Below are positions 1 to 8,914 of a stretch of 64,000 bases of DNA, one piece after another; the stretch's first letter is position 1; each line of letters begins with the position of its first letter. The stretch is from the NCBI GenBank assembly GCA_020723325.1, contig DYJD01000010.1, forward strand, positions 124,001-188,000. The letters are read 5' to 3'. A model generated the notes under the pieces. That model ran no database searches. It was given only the letters and a program-made list of their open reading frames with translations, and was not told the origin of the DNA. This DNA is from Desulfosudis oleivorans (lineage in GTDB: Bacteria; Desulfobacterota; Desulfobacteria; Desulfobacterales; SURF-7). A program made the translations under genes and the position numbers.

Positions 1-1
1 T

Positions 2-1351
2 AATACGATTTCCCAGCAAATACTCAGTCGCACAAATCTTGAAAAAATCATTACTCAGTTCAATCTTTATTCTGACCATGCATCTAAAAAAATGTTTTTG
101 GAAGAAAAAATTGAAGATCTTCGTAAACGAATATCGGTTGCGGTGACCCAATCCAAAAGCAGAAATGATACTGGCGCTGAGTCCTTTACGATTTCTTTCA
201 AGTGGAAGGATGCTGAAGAGATTGTTAAAGTCGTCAACACATTGGCGAGCTATTTTATTGATGAAAATTTAAAGATTAGAGAAGAACAAGCGGTTGGGAC
301 CAGTGATTTTCTTGAAGGCGAGCTGATTTCTGAGCGCAAGAAGCTTGAAGAAGTTGAAGAAAAAATGAAAGAATATCGGCGAAATTACATGGGTGAGCTG
401 CCGGAACAGCTTGAAAGCAATTTGCGCCTTCTGGATCGGATAGAGCAGCAGCTCAGCGAGCGGAAACAACGCTTAAGCGAAGAAAAACAGAGGCTTATTG
501 TCTTTGAAAATCAGTTGGCAACCGGATCGCAACAGAATATTCCACCTGCACCGGTTGTCACAGACACCAATGCCAACCAGCCTACTAATTTAGCACAGTT
601 AAAAGAAAGACTCGCTGCTCTTAAAACCAAATACACTGATCGGCATCCGGATATTGTACGGCTTGCAAAGGCTGTTGAAGAATTAGAAAAGGCGGAAAAT
701 GATAAAAAGATAACGTCAGACAAAGATATGCTCTCAACTGCAAGCCAACGATTGAATGCAATGAATCAAAGGCAAATTGGAGACATGAAAAAACTGATCA
801 ATGACTTAGAAAGGGAGATAAACGAGCTTAATAGCCAAAAAGCCGAATATAAATTGCGTGTAGAAACTACTCCCAAACGCGAGCAGGAATTGATGTCTTT
901 GAAGCGGGATTATAAAAATATCCAAGACTCATATAATTCACTCTTAAAACGCAAGTTGGAAGCTGAAATCTCGGTAAACATGGAAAAGAAACAAAAGGGA
1001 GAAAGGTTCCGGGTGATTGATTCCGCCAAAAAGCCGGAGAAGCCGGTTGAGCCGAACATGAAAAAGCTCTTTTTACTGACGATAGTAGCCGGCTTAGGTC
1101 TCGGCGCAGTCATGATTACATTGCTTGAATTTGCCGATACTTCCTTCCGGCAGACCGAAGAAATAGAATCGTATTTGGACCTGCCGGTAGTTGCGACAAT
1201 TCCGTTGATCGTACATCCAAGAGATCTATACTTACGTAAACTTAATCAATTGGCATCCGGGTTTATGGCTATGATTTCAATCGGGCTTTTATCTGTTTTT
1301 GCCCTTATAATAATAATGGGACATGAACCCTTTCTGAAATTTTTTCGATAA
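2..1351 (+). CDS. Wzz/GumC-type polysaccharide chain-length determinant, PEP-CTERM/exosortase type (5' partial)
   Basis: The reading frame is open to the first base of the window, so the N-terminus (first membrane helix and start of the periplasmic Wzz domain) is missing; the first Met inside the window (92) is internal. What remains is a long, charged, Glu/Lys-rich periplasmic coiled coil, a C-terminal membrane helix (about residues 325-345 counted from the Met at 92) and the cytoplasmic tail motif FADTSFRQTEEIE followed by LDLPVVATIP, typical of GumC/Wzz-like co-polymerases. A further hydrophobic segment lies near the C-terminus (FMAMISIGLLSVFALIIIMG). The family sets polymer length together with a tyrosine autokinase and an outer-membrane export protein; both follow directly downstream. 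I infer the exosortase-associated subtype from the exosortase gene 5 kb away. Confidence 0.9.
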   Translation, partial: NTISQQILSRTNLEKIITQFNLYSDHASKKMFLEEKIEDLRKRISVAVTQSKSRNDTGAESFTISFKWKDAEEIVKVVNTLASYFIDENLKIREEQAVGTSDFLEGELISERKKLEEVEEKMKEYRRNYMGELPEQLESNLRLLDRIEQQLSERKQRLSEEKQRLIVFENQLATGSQQNIPPAPVVTDTNANQPTNLAQLKERLAALKTKYTDRHPDIVRLAKAVEELEKAENDKKITSDKDMLSTASQRLNAMNQRQIGDMKKLINDLEREINELNSQKAEYKLRVETTPKREQELMSLKRDYKNIQDSYNSLLKRKLEAEISVNMEKKQKGERFRVIDSAKKPEKPVEPNMKKLFLLTIVAGLGLGAVMITLLEFADTSFRQTEEIESYLDLPVVATIPLIVHPRDLYLRKLNQLASGFMAMISIGLLSVFALIIIMGHEPFLKFFR

Positions 1352-1407
1352 GTACTAAAATGAATAAGTGTTATTGAATTTCCGATGGAATTATATAGGC
1401 GAAATAT

Positions 1408-2253
1408 ATGGGCAAGATTTTTGATGCATTGAAAAAAGAGCATGCAAATCGAAAAATGATTTCCGCTGTATCAGAACAAAAAGATGATGAACACATCACC
1501 ATTCCCATCGATACTGAAACGACGGTTGCGAGCCCATCGCAGGTTGGAAGTTTTGCGCTTGATAAAAATCTCGTTTGTTTTCTCAACAACCAGTCTTTTG
1601 AGGCCGAACAATTCAAACTACTGAAGACCAACCTTCTTTTCCCTGCAAAAGGCGAGACGCCGCGCATCATTATGGTGACAAGTGCGGCCCCCAACGAAGG
1701 CAAGTCGTTTGTTGCGGCCAATTTAGCAATCAGTATTTCACAAAATATCGATGAGCATGTTTTGTTGTTAGATTGTGACTTGCGTTTGCCTACAATCCAT
1801 AAATTGTTCGGTCTAGGCGAAGGATCGGGGTTGAGTGATTATTTATCAAAGAATACCCCGATTAAAACCCTTTTGAGGAAAACGAATATCGGCAAATTAA
1901 GTATTTTAACAGCCGGCGCACCACCTAAAAATCCTGCTGAACTGCTGACTTCGGAGAAAATGGCTCAGTTGCTCACCGAAGTAAAAGAAAGATATTCCGA
2001 TCGATATGTGATACTGGATACAGCCCCGCCCCAATTAACTGCTGAATCAAATGCCCTTGCACGAAAAGTCGATGGGGTTTTAGTGGTGGTCAATTTCGGT
2101 TCAACCAAAAGAAAGGCTGTAGCGAATTTAGTGGAAATAATCGGTAAAGAAAAAATTCTTGGAATTATACTCAATCGGTTTGATATGCGGGCGTCAGCCT
2201 ATTATGGATATGGCAAGTACAGTGATTATTCAAAATATTATTCAGCGCGCTAA
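1408..2253 (+). CDS. CpsD/CapB-family tyrosine autokinase (BY-kinase), exosortase-associated type
   Basis: Cytoplasmic bacterial tyrosine kinase that partners the preceding chain-length protein. Visible motifs: Walker A SAAPNEGKSFVAANLA (about residues 90-105), Walker A' LLLDCDLRLPTIHKLFG, Walker B VILDTAPP, and a C-terminal tyrosine cluster (YYGYGKYSDYSKYY) that would be autophosphorylated. The length of 281 aa suits a free-standing CpsD rather than a Wzc fusion. It starts 56 bases after the chain-length gene, so the two are probably co-transcribed. In this family phosphorylation cycling of the Tyr tail controls polymerisation and export. Confidence 0.93.
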   Translation: MGKIFDALKKEHANRKMISAVSEQKDDEHITIPIDTETTVASPSQVGSFALDKNLVCFLNNQSFEAEQFKLLKTNLLFPAKGETPRIIMVTSAAPNEGKSFVAANLAISISQNIDEHVLLLDCDLRLPTIHKLFGLGEGSGLSDYLSKNTPIKTLLRKTNIGKLSILTAGAPPKNPAELLTSEKMAQLLTEVKERYSDRYVILDTAPPQLTAESNALARKVDGVLVVVNFGSTKRKAVANLVEIIGKEKILGIILNRFDMRASAYYGYGKYSDYSKYYSAR

Positions 2254-2270
2254 AAATTAGAAAAACAGGT

Positions 2271-2346
2271 CTTGATCATCGTTTCGGCCACTGTCCCTTG
2301 TGGGAGCGGCTTCCAGCCGCGATACTGCCGTTGCGATGACCAAGGC
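2271..2346. repeat. Dispersed palindromic element, copy A
   Basis: This lies in the 309-base gap between the kinase and export genes. The ends are imperfect inverted repeats (CTTGATCATCG at 2271, CGATGACCAAGG at 2334), and the middle carries a perfect palindrome GCGGCT-TCC-AGCCGC. Close copies, in the opposite orientation, occur at 42897-42976 and, more diverged, at 46513-46589. It resembles a REP/MITE-type intergenic element. Nothing else was recognised in 2347-2562 apart from the ribosome-binding site AAGGAG just before the next gene. Confidence 0.7.
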
Positions 2347-2562
2347 CAAAAAATAATTTAAATCCTAGTGATTGGGTTTTCAAGACCCGGCATACACAGA
2401 TGTTGGGAAAAAGCCTGGATCGCCAAATAAAAAATCTATAAAAACAGATAGATAACAATCAATTCTAAAATAATTCAAAGAGCGGAGCCATATTCATAGA
2501 TTCCTCTTTGGATCAATAAAAGGAATTATATTGATTATTACCGAATACAAGGAGCGATATTC

Positions 2563-3174
2563 ATGAGCGGAGTGATTATTTTAAGAAAAATTATTTGTTG
2601 GGGGATGGCACCCATTTATCTGATTTTTATTTCTTTTTTAACTATTTCGGTCTCTTCTGCAGAAAATGTGAGATCGATCGATTCCAATGATACGTACATT
2701 ATCGGAAAAGGTGATATCCTTGAAATCATTACTTGGAAAGAAGCTGATTTTTCAAAACAGGAGATCCTGGTCAGAATAGATGGAAAAATATCTTTTCCTT
2801 TACTGGATGATATTCAAGCCGCCGGCCGAACACCGATGCAATTAAAACAGGAAATAGCAGATAAACTGAAATCCTATGTTGAGTCACCGGAAGTGAATGT
2901 AAATGTGCGCAATCCCTTGAGTCAAAAAATCTATGTCCTAGGCGAAGTTACCAAGACAGGGGAATATAATATCACAAAAGAATTGAGAGTATTGCAGGCA
3001 TTTGCGTTGGCGGGTGGTTTTACAGAATGGGCCTCGAAAAATGAGATCATTCTTTTGCGGCAAGAAGGCAAAACAGAAAAAATCATCCGTATCGATTACA
3101 AAGACATTATCAAAGGTAAAAACATCGAGCAAAACATTTTACTTAAAGCCAATGACACCATCATTGTCCCTTAA
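2563..3174 (+). CDS. Wza-type polysaccharide export protein (Poly_export + SLBB)
   Basis: Predicted periplasmic/outer-membrane export protein. An N-terminal hydrophobic signal sequence (about residues 10-32, cleavage near SSAEN) is followed by the Poly_export domain (YIIGKGDILEIITWKEADFS..., about 45-120) and one SLBB domain (IYVLGEVTKTGEYNI..., about 125-190). At 203 aa it is the short, single-SLBB form found in exosortase-associated EPS loci, rather than the long Wza form. No lipobox Cys is seen at the signal cleavage site. AAGGAG at 2550-2555 supports this start. With the chain-length protein and kinase it completes the export machinery. Confidence 0.92.
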   Translation: MSGVIILRKIICWGMAPIYLIFISFLTISVSSAENVRSIDSNDTYIIGKGDILEIITWKEADFSKQEILVRIDGKISFPLLDDIQAAGRTPMQLKQEIADKLKSYVESPEVNVNVRNPLSQKIYVLGEVTKTGEYNITKELRVLQAFALAGGFTEWASKNEIILLRQEGKTEKIIRIDYKDIIKGKNIEQNILLKANDTIIVP

Positions 3175-3321
3175 TATTACCATTCAACTTTGCCCTTTGA
3201 GCTTTCACCTTTTCCCTTTGAACTTAGAGCTTTCATACTGCCGAGTGGGTTTGCGATGTCATTTATAGTATTTTGAATTAACAATCGATAATTGTTTTTT
3301 ACAAAATTGATAGGGGGCTAA

Positions 3322-4434
3322 ATGGAAATTCCTTTTCTTGATTTAAAAGTGCAATTCAAACAGATCGAAAACGAAGTCCTGCCGATGATTACGGAAGCCA
3401 TGGCGAACGGGATGTTTATCGGAGGACCGCAAGTTGCCGGCTTTGAAACCGAGTTCGCGCAGTTTTGCGAAAGCCCGTTTTGCGTCGGTGTCGGTTCCGG
3501 TACCGACGCCCTTCGTTTTGCATTGATGGCAGCAGGTGTTGGCAATGGAGATGAAGTGATCACCGTTTCAAACACGTTTATAGCCACAACAGAGGCCATT
3601 TCGCAAGTAGGAGCAAAACCGGTATTCGTTGATATTGATCCGCTGACATATAATATGGATGCCGGACAGATAGCGGCCAAAGTGAATACAAAAACCAAGG
3701 CGATCATACCGGTGCATCTATATGGACAGCCGGCGGATCTTGATCCGATAATCGAAATTGCCGGTAAATCTAAGCTGGTTGTTATTGAAGACGCTTGTCA
3801 GGCTCATGGGGCGTTGTACAAGAATAAAAAAGCGGGCAGTATAGGATTCGCGGGCTGCTTCAGCTTTTATCCCGGGAAAAATTTGGGCGCCTTTGGCGAG
3901 GCCGGAGCTGTAACGACCGCAAGCGAAGAGGTCGCAAAAAAAATTCGGATGATTCGTGATCACGGCCAGGCTCAGAAGTACTTTCACGATATAGAAGGTT
4001 ATAACGGCCGCCTGGACGCGATTCAAGCCGGCGTTTTGCGAATTAAATTAAAACGACTGGAGCAATGGAACCAGGCCAGGCGAAAAAATGCAGCCGAATA
4101 TTCGAGATTATTGTCCGACATTGAAGAAATTGCTGCCCCGAAGGAACATCAAGATGCCGAATCCGTCTATCATCTATACGTGATATTGGTAGATAAACGA
4201 GATGAATTGCAGAAATTTCTCAGTGAAAAAGGTGTTGCTACGGGATTGCATTATCCCATGCCGCTCCATCTTCAGAAAGCATATACCTATCTGGGATATC
4301 AACGGGGCGCATTACCGGTAACGGAAAAGATTTCAGAGCGACTGCTTTCCCTGCCTATGTTCCCTGAACTGACCAGCGAGCAGATACACTATGTCGTTTC
4401 GCAAATAAAGGCTTTTCTATCCAAGAAGAGATAA
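3322..4434 (+). CDS. DegT/DnrJ/EryC1/StrS-family sugar aminotransferase
   Basis: PLP-dependent transaminase acting on a nucleotide-linked keto-sugar. The PLP lysine sits in SFYPGKNLGAFGEAGA (about residue 190) and the domain start FLDLKVQFKQIENEV is characteristic; 370 aa is the usual length. AGGGGG ten bases upstream supports the ATG. The following dehydrogenase and acyltransferase make a trio like WlbA/WlbC/WlbB or WbpB/WbpE/WbpD, which oxidise, aminate and acetylate C3 of a UDP-sugar. The product here is therefore probably a 3-acetamido sugar nucleotide, though the exact sugar cannot be read from sequence. Confidence 0.92.
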   Translation: MEIPFLDLKVQFKQIENEVLPMITEAMANGMFIGGPQVAGFETEFAQFCESPFCVGVGSGTDALRFALMAAGVGNGDEVITVSNTFIATTEAISQVGAKPVFVDIDPLTYNMDAGQIAAKVNTKTKAIIPVHLYGQPADLDPIIEIAGKSKLVVIEDACQAHGALYKNKKAGSIGFAGCFSFYPGKNLGAFGEAGAVTTASEEVAKKIRMIRDHGQAQKYFHDIEGYNGRLDAIQAGVLRIKLKRLEQWNQARRKNAAEYSRLLSDIEEIAAPKEHQDAESVYHLYVILVDKRDELQKFLSEKGVATGLHYPMPLHLQKAYTYLGYQRGALPVTEKISERLLSLPMFPELTSEQIHYVVSQIKAFLSKKR

Positions 4435-4445
4435 GGAGAATATGA

Positions 4446-5456
4446 ATGATTAATATCGGGTTGATCGGTTACGGGTACTGGGGGCCGAATTTGGCAAGAA
4501 ATTTTAACAGCAACGATAGAGTTGATTTGTCGGTTATTTGCGATTTTTCTGAAGCAAGGTTGAAGGCTGCTGCGAAATTGTACCCTTCCGTCAGGTTGAC
4601 AAACAATGCCGAGGAGTTGTTTGAAAATAATTCCCTGGATGCCATCGCCATCGCAACTCCCGTTTCCACGCATTTCGAACTGGCAAAAAGGGCTTTGCTT
4701 TCAGGCAAAAATGTCTGGGTTGAAAAACCGATTACCGATAAGGTCGAGCAAGCCATAGAGCTGATCGAATTGTCGGAAAAGCTCAACAAGGTCATCATGG
4801 TCGATCACACGTTTATTTATACTGGAGCAGTGCGGAAGATTAAGGAGATCATCGATAAAGGGGATCTAGGAGACCTGATTTATTATGATTCGACCCGGAT
4901 CAATCTCGGACTTTTTCAGCAGGATGTAGACGTGATATGGGATTTGGCGTCCCATGACATCGCAATTATGGATTATTTCATGCCCTTTAAAAAAACAGCA
5001 GTATCAGCTACCGGGACGGACTATTACGGCAACGATATCGTGCCCAAGTCACTCCTGACTGTTTATATGGAAAACAATACGGTCGGGCATATCAATGTCA
5101 GTTGGCTCTCCCCGGTAAAGATCCGGCAAACCCTTATCGGCGGTACGGCGAAAATGATTTTATACGACGATAATGATCCCAGCGAAAAAATAAAGATCTA
5201 TGACAAAGGCGTAAAGCTGTCGCCGACGAGAGAAGAGCTCTATCATATAAAAGTGCAATATCGTGTCGGTGATATGTATGCACCTAGAATTGAAAACATC
5301 GAAGCGCTTGCCCTGGAAACCGATCATTTTGCGGATTGTATCCTTCATAACGAAACACCTATTACGAGCGCCAAATTCGGGTTGGAAGTCGTTAAAGTTC
5401 TTGTCGCGTCCAAGGAATCTTTGAAATTAAGAGGAGCCCCGATCGAGATCAATTAG
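4446..5456 (+). CDS. Gfo/Idh/MocA-family nucleotide-sugar oxidoreductase
   Basis: NAD(P)-dependent dehydrogenase with an N-terminal Rossmann fold (IGLIGYGYWGPNLARNF) and the family's EKP motif (VEKPITDKVEQAI, about residues 92-105), followed by the alpha/beta substrate domain. AAGGAG upstream of 4446 supports the start, 11 bases after the aminotransferase. It probably makes the 3-keto sugar that the aminotransferase uses. A WlbA/WbpB-like role is inferred from sequence style and neighbours; I did not check substrate residues against a structure. Confidence 0.9.
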   Translation: MINIGLIGYGYWGPNLARNFNSNDRVDLSVICDFSEARLKAAAKLYPSVRLTNNAEELFENNSLDAIAIATPVSTHFELAKRALLSGKNVWVEKPITDKVEQAIELIELSEKLNKVIMVDHTFIYTGAVRKIKEIIDKGDLGDLIYYDSTRINLGLFQQDVDVIWDLASHDIAIMDYFMPFKKTAVSATGTDYYGNDIVPKSLLTVYMENNTVGHINVSWLSPVKIRQTLIGGTAKMILYDDNDPSEKIKIYDKGVKLSPTREELYHIKVQYRVGDMYAPRIENIEALALETDHFADCILHNETPITSAKFGLEVVKVLVASKESLKLRGAPIEIN

Positions 5457-5506
5457 GTTGCACATGCCTGTAATTGTTTAATACATCTGCATGAGGGAAT
5501 CGAGCA

Positions 5507-5980
5507 ATGACCGAAATGAAAAAAATAGCCCGGAATGTGGTTCTGGGGAAAGATGTTGTGCTGAATGATTTCATCAATCTGTACGGCTGTAAAATCGGAG
5601 ATGGGACCAAGATCGGTCCGTTTGTCGAAATCCAGAAAAACGCCACCATCGGGAAAAACTGCAAAATATCCAGTCATAGCTTCATATGCGAGGGCGTTGT
5701 CATCGAGGATGAAGTCTTCATTGGGCACGGTGTAATGTTCATCAATGATAAATTCCCGCGCGCCACCACGGAAAGCGGAGAATTGCAGTCCGAGAAGGAT
5801 TGGCGCGTGATTCCCACCACCGTCAAAAAGCGGGCGTCCATCGGCACCAACGCCACCATTATGTGCGGGGTATCCATAGGCGCAAATGCAATCGTTGGTG
5901 CCGGCAGCGTTGTTCTCTCGGATGTGGCGGACGATGTTATCGTAGCGGGGAATCCGGCGAAAGTCATCAAGAGGCTGTAA
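5507..5980 (+). CDS. Hexapeptide-repeat (left-handed beta-helix) sugar N-acyltransferase
   Basis: A 157 aa protein with many imperfect [LIV]-G-x4 repeats (IGDGTKIGPFVEIQKNATIG, SIGTNATIMCGVSIGANAIV) and the C-terminal GNPAKVIKRL typical of LbetaH acetyltransferases such as WlbB/WbpD/PglD. GAGGGA upstream supports the start. As third member of the amino-sugar trio it probably acetylates the 3-amino group, using acetyl-CoA. Complete, nothing unusual. Confidence 0.92.
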   Translation: MTEMKKIARNVVLGKDVVLNDFINLYGCKIGDGTKIGPFVEIQKNATIGKNCKISSHSFICEGVVIEDEVFIGHGVMFINDKFPRATTESGELQSEKDWRVIPTTVKKRASIGTNATIMCGVSIGANAIVGAGSVVLSDVADDVIVAGNPAKVIKRL

Positions 5981-5993
5981 TCTTAAAACCGCA

Positions 5994-6854
5994 ATGGAGT
6001 GTTGCTTGGAAGGAATCATTCATCAAAAAAAAATCCGTTACTCGTTAATAGCCCTGTTTTCCATCATTGGCGCCTGGGCGCTCTTTGAAAACAGCGTCAC
6101 CCAGACGGCCATAGCCGTTTGGCACCGGGAGGGCAGTTCCCACGGACTTTTCATTCCCTTCATTGCCTTTTATTTTATCTGGCAAAAGCGGGAACGACTG
6201 CGTGAGATAGATATAGCAATTGACTGGCTGGGCATTCCCCTGATTCTTTGCGCCGTGGTATTTGGGCTGGCCGGCCGGCAGTTTTTTCAAATCGGGTTTT
6301 TCGGGTTTATATTATTTGTGGTCGGCCTTGCCTGTTTTCTTCTTGGTCGGAAGTTGTTGCGTGAAATCAGCTTTCCTCTGTTTTTCCTTCTGACCATGAT
6401 CCCGATACCAACGGATACCTATGTCTCAATGGCGGAGATGACAAGGGACATTACCCTGGAAGGTGCGGTATTTGTGATTACCAAGTGGGGCATTCCATTC
6501 TTCCGAAACGGCATTATGATCGAGTTGCCGAATGTAATGCTTAAGGTCAATCTCGGCTGCAGCGGCATACGTTATCTGGTTTCATATGTTATTTTCGGCC
6601 TGGCCTATGCGTATTTGTTCCGCAAGAATAATTTATCACGTGTATTAGTTGTTTTGGCTGTATTTCCCATATCCATAGGAGCTAGTATTTTTCGGCTAAG
6701 CCTGATTTTTTTGCTGACCTACTACATCGGTCCACAGATGGCTGAATACTGGCCCCATGTGATCATAAGCTGGGTCAATTTTTTCCTGGTGATGATGCTG
6801 ACGCTGTTCCTGGACCAATGGTATCTGAGAAGAAGAAGCATGATCAGAAAATGA
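5994..6854 (+). CDS. Exosortase (EpsH/Xrt family), no EpsI domain
   Basis: Multi-pass inner-membrane transpeptidase-like enzyme that processes PEP-CTERM proteins. Hallmarks: SHGLFIPFIAFYFIWQKR near residue 45, FLLTMIPIP near 135, the catalytic Cys in NLGCSGIRYL (Cys about 189), the conserved Arg in SIFRLSL (about 232) and His in WPHVIISW (about 255). It has about eight hydrophobic segments. At 286 aa it lacks the EpsI-like domain that many XrtA proteins carry, and no separate epsI gene is in the window. A VPEP-bearing probable substrate lies at 45329-46051. The ATG at 5994 has no clear ribosome-binding site, so the exact start is uncertain. Confidence 0.93.
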   Translation: MECCLEGIIHQKKIRYSLIALFSIIGAWALFENSVTQTAIAVWHREGSSHGLFIPFIAFYFIWQKRERLREIDIAIDWLGIPLILCAVVFGLAGRQFFQIGFFGFILFVVGLACFLLGRKLLREISFPLFFLLTMIPIPTDTYVSMAEMTRDITLEGAVFVITKWGIPFFRNGIMIELPNVMLKVNLGCSGIRYLVSYVIFGLAYAYLFRKNNLSRVLVVLAVFPISIGASIFRLSLIFLLTYYIGPQMAEYWPHVIISWVNFFLVMMLTLFLDQWYLRRRSMIRK

Positions 6855-7882
6855 TTGTGGAAACAGGAGACCCCAGCGCATTTCCGAACTGGAACGAAAT
6901 GATTGCTGCAACAGATTCATATTCTTTCTTCCATTCCGTGGAATGGGCCGACGTATTACAAAGCTCCTATGGTTACCAACCCACCTATTTTTTCTCGTTT
7001 GAGGAGGGCAAACCGCTGGCCTGCATTCCCATGATGGCCGTTTGCAGCCGTATTACCGGAAAAAGAGGTGTGTCCATGCCCTTCTCCGATTATTGCGACC
7101 CGCTCATCACCGGCAAGAACCAATTCAATGTTTTTTTCAAACGCATCGTGGCAACCGCGCGGTCCCTTGGCTGGAAATATATTGAAATACGCGGCGGACA
7201 GGATTGCTTATCAGATGCTCCAGTCTTCAGATTATCTTACCTGCACCACGTAAAACTGGGCGACCATCGGTTGCTCTTTAAAAATTTACGAGAGAGCACC
7301 AAAAGAAACATACGGAAAGCGGAAAAAGAGGGCGTTGTTATTGAACAAAGTAATTCGCTGGAGGCGGTAAAGGCTTTTTACCGGCTGAATTGCCGGACAC
7401 GGAAGGAGCATGGCATACCACCGCAGCCGTTTCTTTTTTTTGAGCGATTGCACGAAAAAGTTATTGCGCAAGACAAAGGCTTGGTCTTACTGGCACGGTA
7501 TGGGAATCGAACTGTCGCCGGGGCAATTTGTCTGCATATCGGAAAGCGCGCGATATACAAATATGGAGCATCGGATCGATTGTTTCGATTTTTAAGACCG
7601 AACAATGGTGTGATCTGGGAGGCCTTGAAATGGTATTCCGATAATGGCTTTGAGGATTTCAGCTTAGGGATTACCGAACCGCAGCATCAAGGCCTCATGC
7701 AATTTAAAAGAGGATGGGGCGCCCAAGAAAAGAGTATATGCTACTATCGATATATTGTTGATAAGCAAGCCTTTCAGGAAGGGCAACGGTATGCAAATAG
7801 TTTATGGAATAATATAGCTAAAAAAATACCAGGTCCATTTCTAAATGCATTGGGTTTTATTTTTTATAGGCATGTGGGATAA
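6851..7882 (+). CDS. FemAB-like GNAT-fold protein, exosortase/PEP-CTERM associated
   Basis: Member of the FemAB/acyl-aminoacyl transferase superfamily that is a regular companion of exosortase loci. Visible features: FFHSVEWADVLQSSYG near the N-terminus, RESTKRNIRKAEKEG in the middle, and a second GNAT half ending in HQGLMQFKRGWGAQE. FemAB relatives transfer amino acids or acyl groups; the substrate of the EPS-linked group is not known to me. I chose the ATG at 6851, which overlaps the exosortase stop (ATGA); an in-frame ATG at 6818 would overlap it by 37 bases. Neither has a strong ribosome-binding site. Confidence 0.85.
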   Translation: MIVETGDPSAFPNWNEMIAATDSYSFFHSVEWADVLQSSYGYQPTYFFSFEEGKPLACIPMMAVCSRITGKRGVSMPFSDYCDPLITGKNQFNVFFKRIVATARSLGWKYIEIRGGQDCLSDAPVFRLSYLHHVKLGDHRLLFKNLRESTKRNIRKAEKEGVVIEQSNSLEAVKAFYRLNCRTRKEHGIPPQPFLFFERLHEKVIAQDKGLVLLARYGNRTVAGAICLHIGKRAIYKYGASDRLFRFLRPNNGVIWEALKWYSDNGFEDFSLGITEPQHQGLMQFKRGWGAQEKSICYYRYIVDKQAFQEGQRYANSLWNNIAKKIPGPFLNALGFIFYRHVG

Positions 7883-7887
7883 TCGAT

Positions 7888-8856
7888 TTGGAAATCACTA
7901 CAAATATTTTTCGCAGCATGTTTTTATATCGGTATTATTACACGCTGAAACCAGTTATCCCGCGAGCAATGCAGTTGTTCATCCGACGCTTGATCGTGGC
8001 GCGCCTTCGGAAAGATATTACAGATCAATGGCCCATTGATCCGCAGGCTGGAAATCCACCGGAAAATTGGACTGGATGGCCAGGAGAAAATAAATTTGCT
8101 TTAATTCTCATGCATGATGTGGATACTCAATATGGCCATGATCACTCCCTGGATCTGGCGACTATTGAAGAAGGCTTGGGATTTCGTTCCGCTTTCAATT
8201 TTGTTCCCGAGCGGTACCACGTTTCACGGCAAATCCGCGAGGAGCTCAAGGCCAGGGGATTTGAAATCGGCGTGCACGGTCTTAAACATGATGGGAAATT
8301 GTTCAAATCCAAAAAAATATTCGAGAGCCGGGCGATTCGAATCAATCAGTACCTTAAAGACTGGGAGACAACCGGTTTCAGTTCGCCGGCAATGCACCAC
8401 CGTCTGGAATGGATGTCAGCCTTGGATTCAAAATATGCCACATCCACTTTTGATACGGATCCGTTCGAACCACAACCGGATGGTGTCAGAACAATCTTTC
8501 CTTTCTGGGTCAGAGATGATGTTAAAAACAAAGAATATTTGGAAATACCATACACCTTACCCCAGGATTTTACGCTCTATATCCTCATGCAGGAGAAAAC
8601 CATAGATATTTGGAAGAAAAAATTGGACTGGATTGCTGAAAAAGGCGGCATGGCCCTGGTGAACAGCCACCCTGACTACATGAATTTCAGCGGTGGTAGG
8701 CCCGGGAGGGAAAAATATCCGGCTGATTATTATATCGGATTGCTGGAATACGTAAAAACAAAATATGAAAATCAGTACTGGCATCCCTCCTTCAACGGCA
8801 TGTTGTCTTTCTGGACTGATGAATATTCAAACAAAATCAAAAAGAATCAAGCCTAG
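7888..8856 (+). CDS. Polysaccharide deacetylase-like (NodB-fold) protein
   Basis: The core ALILMHDVDTQYGHD (first Asp-containing motif) and FEIGVHGLKHDGKLF (H-x4-H type metal site) match carbohydrate esterase family 4. A later NSHPDYMNF may be the remaining catalytic motif. It follows the FemAB-like gene by five bases. The TTG at 7888 is the longest start; an ATG at 7918 is the alternative, and neither has a clear ribosome-binding site. Family members remove N- or O-acetyl groups from polysaccharides; activity here is inferred from motifs and the EPS context. No signal peptide is evident, so it may act on a cytoplasmic precursor. Confidence 0.75.
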   Translation: MEITTNIFRSMFLYRYYYTLKPVIPRAMQLFIRRLIVARLRKDITDQWPIDPQAGNPPENWTGWPGENKFALILMHDVDTQYGHDHSLDLATIEEGLGFRSAFNFVPERYHVSRQIREELKARGFEIGVHGLKHDGKLFKSKKIFESRAIRINQYLKDWETTGFSSPAMHHRLEWMSALDSKYATSTFDTDPFEPQPDGVRTIFPFWVRDDVKNKEYLEIPYTLPQDFTLYILMQEKTIDIWKKKLDWIAEKGGMALVNSHPDYMNFSGGRPGREKYPADYYIGLLEYVKTKYENQYWHPSFNGMLSFWTDEYSNKIKKNQA

Positions 8857-8914
8857 TTTTGTAAAATGTTGTTTTTTTGCCGGCGCATTGTTTTATCGAA
8901 AGCCGGGCTTATAA

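Noticed and set aside
5453-6019. 188-codon open frame on the minus strand over the acyltransferase
   Set aside because: It mirrors the hexapeptide acyltransferase, which has clear family repeats and a ribosome-binding site; the reverse frame has no recognisable motif.
8114-8605. 163-codon plus-strand frame inside the deacetylase-like gene
   Set aside because: It is out of frame with the NodB-like protein and contains no domain motif.
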